A DNA stretch of 64,000 nucleotides, from assembly GCA_000987045.1 (NCBI GenBank), contig LAKY01000050.1:186001-250000 (forward strand). Reading direction: 5' to 3'. Under the pieces are notes generated by a model. That model worked only from the letters and a program-made list of their open reading frames with translations. It made no database searches and had not been told where the DNA came from. Of this stretch, positions 62,930-64,000 are shown piece after piece (the stretch's first letter is position 1; each line of letters begins with the position of its first letter). This DNA comes from Clostridiales bacterium PH28_bin88 (GTDB lineage: Bacteria; Bacillota; PH28-bin88). The position numbers and the translations under genes are program-made.

Positions 62930-63736
62930 ATGAAAAAGAAGGCATTGGTAACACTGTTAGTGACCGTTTTTCTGTTAGCATCCGTAGCCGTGGCGTCGGC
63001 GGCGCCGCAATTCGATCCTAAAGAGAAAGGCAAAATCCAGGCGGAGTTGGAGCGTGAAAGAGCTAAAGCCCAGGCGGAATTAGAACGTGAAAGGGCTAAG
63101 ATTCAAGCTGAATTGGAGCGAGAAAAAGCTAAATTAGAGGAAAAGATCAAGAAGGCCGAGCGCAAGGCCCTGACTGCCGAAGAAAAAGCCATGCTTAAGG
63201 CGCGCAAGGTGGAAGAACGGTTGACAGTTAAAGGACGAAATCTAAACTTTGACGTACCACCGGTCATCAAAGACGGGCGTACGCTCATCCCTGTGAGGGC
63301 AATTTCTGAAGGCCTTGGAGCCACAGTAGAGTGGGACGCTGCGACTAAGACAATCACCATTTCCCGCGGTGACGTAACCATTAAACTGGTAATGGGCGAA
63401 CAGGAGATGGAGGTTAACGGGCAAATCATCGTCCTGGACGTCCCGGCGCAGGCCATCAGTAACCGTACTTTCGTACCCCTGCGCTTTATCAGTGTAGCTC
63501 TGGGCGAGAAAGTGGCTTATGACGATGAGACCGGGGATATAGCAATCGGTGAAGAAGAAGCGGCCGAAGAAGACGAAGAAGAAGCTGAAGAAGCCGCTGA
63601 ACAGGACGAACAAACCACTACAAGCGACCAGACCACAACCGGTGACCAAACTGGTAGTGACGCTGCTACCGAAGGCGGCGAGGGTGAGACCGGTACCGAG
63701 AGCGATGGTAATACCGCTGAACAACCAACTCAATAA
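62930..63736 (+). CDS. Secreted copper-amine-oxidase-N (stalk) domain protein
   Basis: A 268-residue secreted protein. A signal peptide (KALVTLLVTVFLLASVAVAS) is followed by an alanine/glutamate-rich coiled coil with three near-identical repeats of QAELERERAK (about 34-70). A stalk domain (Cu-amine-oxidase N type) follows: PPVIKDGRTLIPVRAISEGL, ATVEWDAATKTITI, VPLRFISVALG. The C-terminal 70 residues are acidic and Thr/Gly-rich, probably unfolded. It is likely exported and cell-surface associated. The cyclic-di-GMP riboswitch upstream puts it under lifestyle control. The start ATG has weak GCGGGCGAAAGA. Confidence 0.85.
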   Translation: MKKKALVTLLVTVFLLASVAVASAAPQFDPKEKGKIQAELERERAKAQAELERERAKIQAELEREKAKLEEKIKKAERKALTAEEKAMLKARKVEERLTVKGRNLNFDVPPVIKDGRTLIPVRAISEGLGATVEWDAATKTITISRGDVTIKLVMGEQEMEVNGQIIVLDVPAQAISNRTFVPLRFISVALGEKVAYDDETGDIAIGEEEAAEEDEEEAEEAAEQDEQTTTSDQTTTGDQTGSDAATEGGEGETGTESDGNTAEQPTQ

Positions 63737-63743
63737 TCCCCGG

Positions 63744-63776
63744 CCCCGGGACTTCCCGGGGTCTTGTTTTTTGTTT
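63744..63776 (+). terminator. Terminator of the stalk-domain gene
   Basis: CCCCGGG-actt-CCCGGGG is followed by TCTTGTTTTTTGTTTT. Confidence 0.88.
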
Positions 63777-63783
63777 TACCCAT

Positions 63784-63812
63784 CCCTTCCCCGTTAAGGA
63801 AGGGTTTTTTTT
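63784..63812 (+). terminator. Second terminator
   Basis: CCCTTCC-ccgttaa-GGAAGGG is followed by eight T. It may serve as a backup to the first. Confidence 0.8.
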
Positions 63813-63892
63813 GGAGAGAGTGTGGCTGCAGGACTTTTTCCCCGCTTCGTCGAATGGAGCATCGATTTACCATAGATTGTGAGGTGGTCCCC

Positions 63893-64000
63893 GTGGACAG
63901 CGGGGCATTAATAGAGACTATCCGGCGGCACCCCAGTTTCAGTGGGCAGATCGCCCATGTCCAGGAACTCCCCCCGCGGGAGGCTCGCTATGGAGCGTTG
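63893..64000 (+). CDS. Helicase N-terminus (YprA-like, DUF1998 type), truncated by the window end
   Basis: Thirty-six codons from a GTG with GAGGTGG upstream, reading SGALIETIRRHPSFSGQIAH and then VQELPPREARYGAL. The H-x-x-x-LP-x-R-x-ARY pattern is the typical start of large DEAD/DEAH helicases with a C-terminal zinc-binding DUF1998 domain. The rest of the gene lies outside the window, so the call is tentative. Confidence 0.6.
   Translation, partial: MDSGALIETIRRHPSFSGQIAHVQELPPREARYGAL

Overview
This 64 kb window looks like the chromosome of a spore-forming, strictly anaerobic and probably thermophilic Firmicute of the Peptococcaceae/Desulfotomaculia kind. The evidence is a cotJABC spore-coat operon, a siroheme/4Fe-4S reductase, a glycyl-radical enzyme with its activase, a 2-hydroxyacyl-CoA dehydratase activase, lysine-fermentation genes, purine-rich ribosome binding sites, many GTG/TTG starts and a long CRISPR array. 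The species assignment is inference only.

Layout. 0-5.7 kb: two polymer-forming membrane proteins, a solitary DNA methyltransferase facing a GIY-YIG protein, a small siroheme reductase, and folT under a tetrahydrofolate riboswitch. 5.9-28.6 kb: a type I-A-like CRISPR-Cas island with cas6, a WYL regulator, toxin-antitoxin genes, cas3-cas8-cas7-cas5, cas1-cas2-cas4-csa1, and an array of about 105 repeats with identical 37-base units. The penultimate repeat is split by a 1450-bp non-autonomous transposon that carries a RelE-type toxin-antitoxin pair. 28.6-39.2 kb: degraded gene copies, a giant BadF-type activase, an SOS-type promoter, LysM, Fe-S and HD proteins, and cotJABC. 39.6-43.7 kb: an operon eroded by successive internal deletions (hyuA/hyuB, ABC permease, M24 peptidase, sigma-54 regulator). 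43.7-47.0 kb: an intact hydroxyproline-dehydratase-like glycyl-radical enzyme and its activase. 47.2-54.1 kb: lysine-fermentation genes kdd, permease, kce and kal, preceded by a sigma-54 activator whose sensor half is itself a Kdd-like enzyme. 54.4-60.7 kb: an unrecognised pathway of two B12-binding radical SAM proteins, two acyltransferase-like proteins and a GH3-type ligase. 60.8-64.0 kb: a GGDEF-like histidine kinase and a secreted stalk-domain protein under a cyclic-di-GMP riboswitch.

The most exciting element is at 9177-9379, between the cas accessory genes and cas3. On the minus strand a 24-codon, very hydrophobic ORF with a near-perfect Shine-Dalgarno is followed 22 bp later by two degenerate copies of the CRISPR repeat (stem plus ACTGAA handle) flanking a 28-nt spacer-like segment. 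One degenerate repeat keeps its stem by compensatory change. The first 15 nt of the spacer-like segment match, at 12 positions, a CCT-flanked site over the ribosome binding site and upstream region of the small ORF. This is the architecture of a CreTA module, a toxin repressed by Cascade through a crRNA-like antitoxin that addicts the cell to its CRISPR-Cas system. I found no sign that this copy has been described, but I cannot search.
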